Source of the DNA: Trachelipus rathkii
Lineage: Eukaryota > Arthropoda > Malacostraca > Isopoda > Trachelipodidae
Length of the DNA: 64,000 bases
Assembly (NCBI GenBank): GCA_015478945.1
Contig: JABUQX010038851.1
Span: forward strand, 1-64,000
Reading direction: 5' to 3'
The notes under the pieces were generated by a model. It saw only the letters and a program-made list of their open reading frames with translations, was not told where the DNA came from and searched no databases. Of the stretch, positions 62,609 through 64,000 are shown in pieces (the stretch's first letter is position 1; each line of letters begins with the position of its first letter). The position numbers were made by a program, and so were the translations under genes.

Positions 62609-63391
62609 ATGTTGCGTCTTAACAGATATACCTCTATACAAAACATTATACAATGGGTAATCAAGATCCCAGGGTGTGGGGTTTCAATCTTATATAAAAG
62701 AAACCCCAATGGTTCTGATTTTTTCACGTGTATTAATCAATCTGTATACCACTGTAACATGCGTATTTTTATGAGTACAGATGAACTACTCTGTATATGT
62801 CGTCACGCTGCAGAATGGGTTAAGGAGTACTCTAACTCTACCGAAGTTTTAGTAGACTCGCCGAAAACGATTATTGTCAGAAGAGGATGTCATAAAGTCA
62901 GTCATCTTACTATCTCTTTTTCTAAGGCTATAATTTCACACCGAATGGAAGTTCGAGTATGGAAGATGTGTAATGACACAGGCGTATTTAAACCTACGGC
63001 TCGTAGAATCTATATTTCTGGATTAAAACAGCTAAAATATCTGTCGGAGGTTTGTAGGAGGGTAATAACGCAAACTAAGAAATCGGAAATGCTGTCTAAT
63101 TATGTAACTGTTGCACATTACATGTTGTATCAGGAATATTACGCCTTCAAGAAAACGCTGGTTGATGATTCTGAGACTATCATTGAACGCTTCTTAAATT
63201 CTATAGATGCACAGAAATTCTTCTATCTATTTAGAAAACAATGGTCCGAAAGTATTTACCAAGCTGATCTATCTAGTAAACAAATTTTAGTGTCTGAACG
63301 TGAACTTTTAACATATGTACTCCGTGATGGTATCGATGAAGTGAAAAAATATCTTAGGTATAACGACGGAAATGATTGGTTTTCTGTGTAA
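62609..63391 (+). CDS. Hypothetical 260-residue protein with three diverged PC4-like units
   Basis: This is the only long, undamaged, intronless frame in the window. The first ATG is 62,609 (a GTG at 62,600 also follows the upstream stop; the ATG, with A at -3, is preferred). Internal repetition is visible in the protein. Unit 2 (about residues 81-157) begins VLVDSPKTIIVRR and contains MEVRVWKMCNDTGVFKPTAR, then RIYISGLKQLKYL. Unit 3 (about 181-251) begins TLVDDSETIIERF and contains KQILVSERELLTYV. Unit 1 (about 19-74) lacks that beginning but contains MRIFMSTDELLCICRHAAEW. Unit 2 fits the PC4/SUB1 pattern: a strand ending V-x-V/I-R-x-W/F-Y, a turn with N/D-x-G-x-F/L-K-P-T, a basic pair, I-x-I-S/T, then Q-x-K-x-L in a helix. 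PC4 proteins bind single-stranded DNA and act in transcription. No signal peptide or membrane segment is seen. The absence of introns would fit a retrocopy, a mobile-element gene or an integrated viral gene; none is shown. Function is unproven. Confidence 0.6.
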   Translation: MLRLNRYTSIQNIIQWVIKIPGCGVSILYKRNPNGSDFFTCINQSVYHCNMRIFMSTDELLCICRHAAEWVKEYSNSTEVLVDSPKTIIVRRGCHKVSHLTISFSKAIISHRMEVRVWKMCNDTGVFKPTARRIYISGLKQLKYLSEVCRRVITQTKKSEMLSNYVTVAHYMLYQEYYAFKKTLVDDSETIIERFLNSIDAQKFFYLFRKQWSESIYQADLSSKQILVSERELLTYVLRDGIDEVKKYLRYNDGNDWFSV

Positions 63392-63446
63392 AGATTTAGC
63401 GTTTTTAGATCTTAAGCCTGCGTAAAAACTATATGTATGTGATGAA

Positions 63447-63880
<434 letters not shown>

Positions 63881-64000
63881 TTTTTGTTTTTGTTTTGTCT
63901 AAGTTCATTTCATGTCAATTTGGCTGTATAGGTCTCCTTTGTATACACATATTACCATAGTGAACCTGTTTATTGTTATTGTTGTTGTTGTTGTCTAACG
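63881..64000. other. End of window, nothing recognised
   Basis: Ends in a short (GTT)n run near 63,970-63,992. Confidence 0.6.

Overview
This window looks like intergenic or repeat-dominated nuclear DNA from an arthropod, most likely a decapod crustacean (shrimp, crab or crayfish type). The basis is the very high density of (AT)n, (AAT)n, (GA)n and (CA)n tracts, the type of LINE relic present, and the absence of bacterial gene organisation (no operons, ribosome binding sites or dense ORFs). The organism assignment is an inference. Only one long, undamaged reading frame is convincing in 64 kb.

Layout: 1-3.3 kb is AT-rich spacer with a ~55-bp minisatellite (1.57-2.06 kb). 3.7-6.2 kb holds weak remains of a retroelement, with a gag-like open stretch at 3,741-4,000. 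6.56-7.79 kb is a 1.2-kb diverged palindrome. 8.94-10.1 kb (minus) is a frameshifted pseudogene of an unnamed, transposon-like protein family carrying the EWRLFIDS motif. 10.2-14 kb is (AAT)n/(AT)n. 14-25.9 kb is an odd stretch of compositionally skewed sequence (GA/TC rich, then purine rich, then nearly free of C). It contains one recognisable trace, a Ty3/Gypsy RNase H-like segment at 23.3-23.6 kb. 25.9-38 kb is mostly unassigned DNA with microsatellites. 38.17-41.1 kb (minus) is a long, decayed non-LTR retrotransposon (LINE) reverse transcriptase. 41.5-51.4 kb alternates AT tracts with two more foldback structures (46.3-46.7 kb and 49.52-50.55 kb), the second enclosing a GC-rich hairpin island. 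51.4-54.1 kb is unassigned. 54.2-58.9 kb carries two diverged direct copies of a ~1.8-kb block, each with AT, GA, CA and CT tracts in the same order. 58.9-61.3 kb is AT-rich. 61.3-61.54 kb (plus) is a second LINE fragment, followed by a nested GC-rich hairpin cluster (61.77-62.05 kb). An intact, intronless 260-codon ORF follows (62,609-63,391), and then a long (ATT)n tract.

The most interesting item is that last ORF. Its protein appears to be built of three diverged ~70-80-residue units, the middle one resembling the PC4/SUB1 single-strand DNA-binding fold. The second theme is structural: three independent foldback (inverted-repeat) blocks plus a GC hairpin cluster. The genes do not form a pathway; the window reads as a graveyard of mobile elements with one possibly live gene of unknown origin. 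Parts of the window (especially 14-25 kb) may be poorly polished long-read consensus, and palindromes can be read artefacts, so structural claims carry that caveat.
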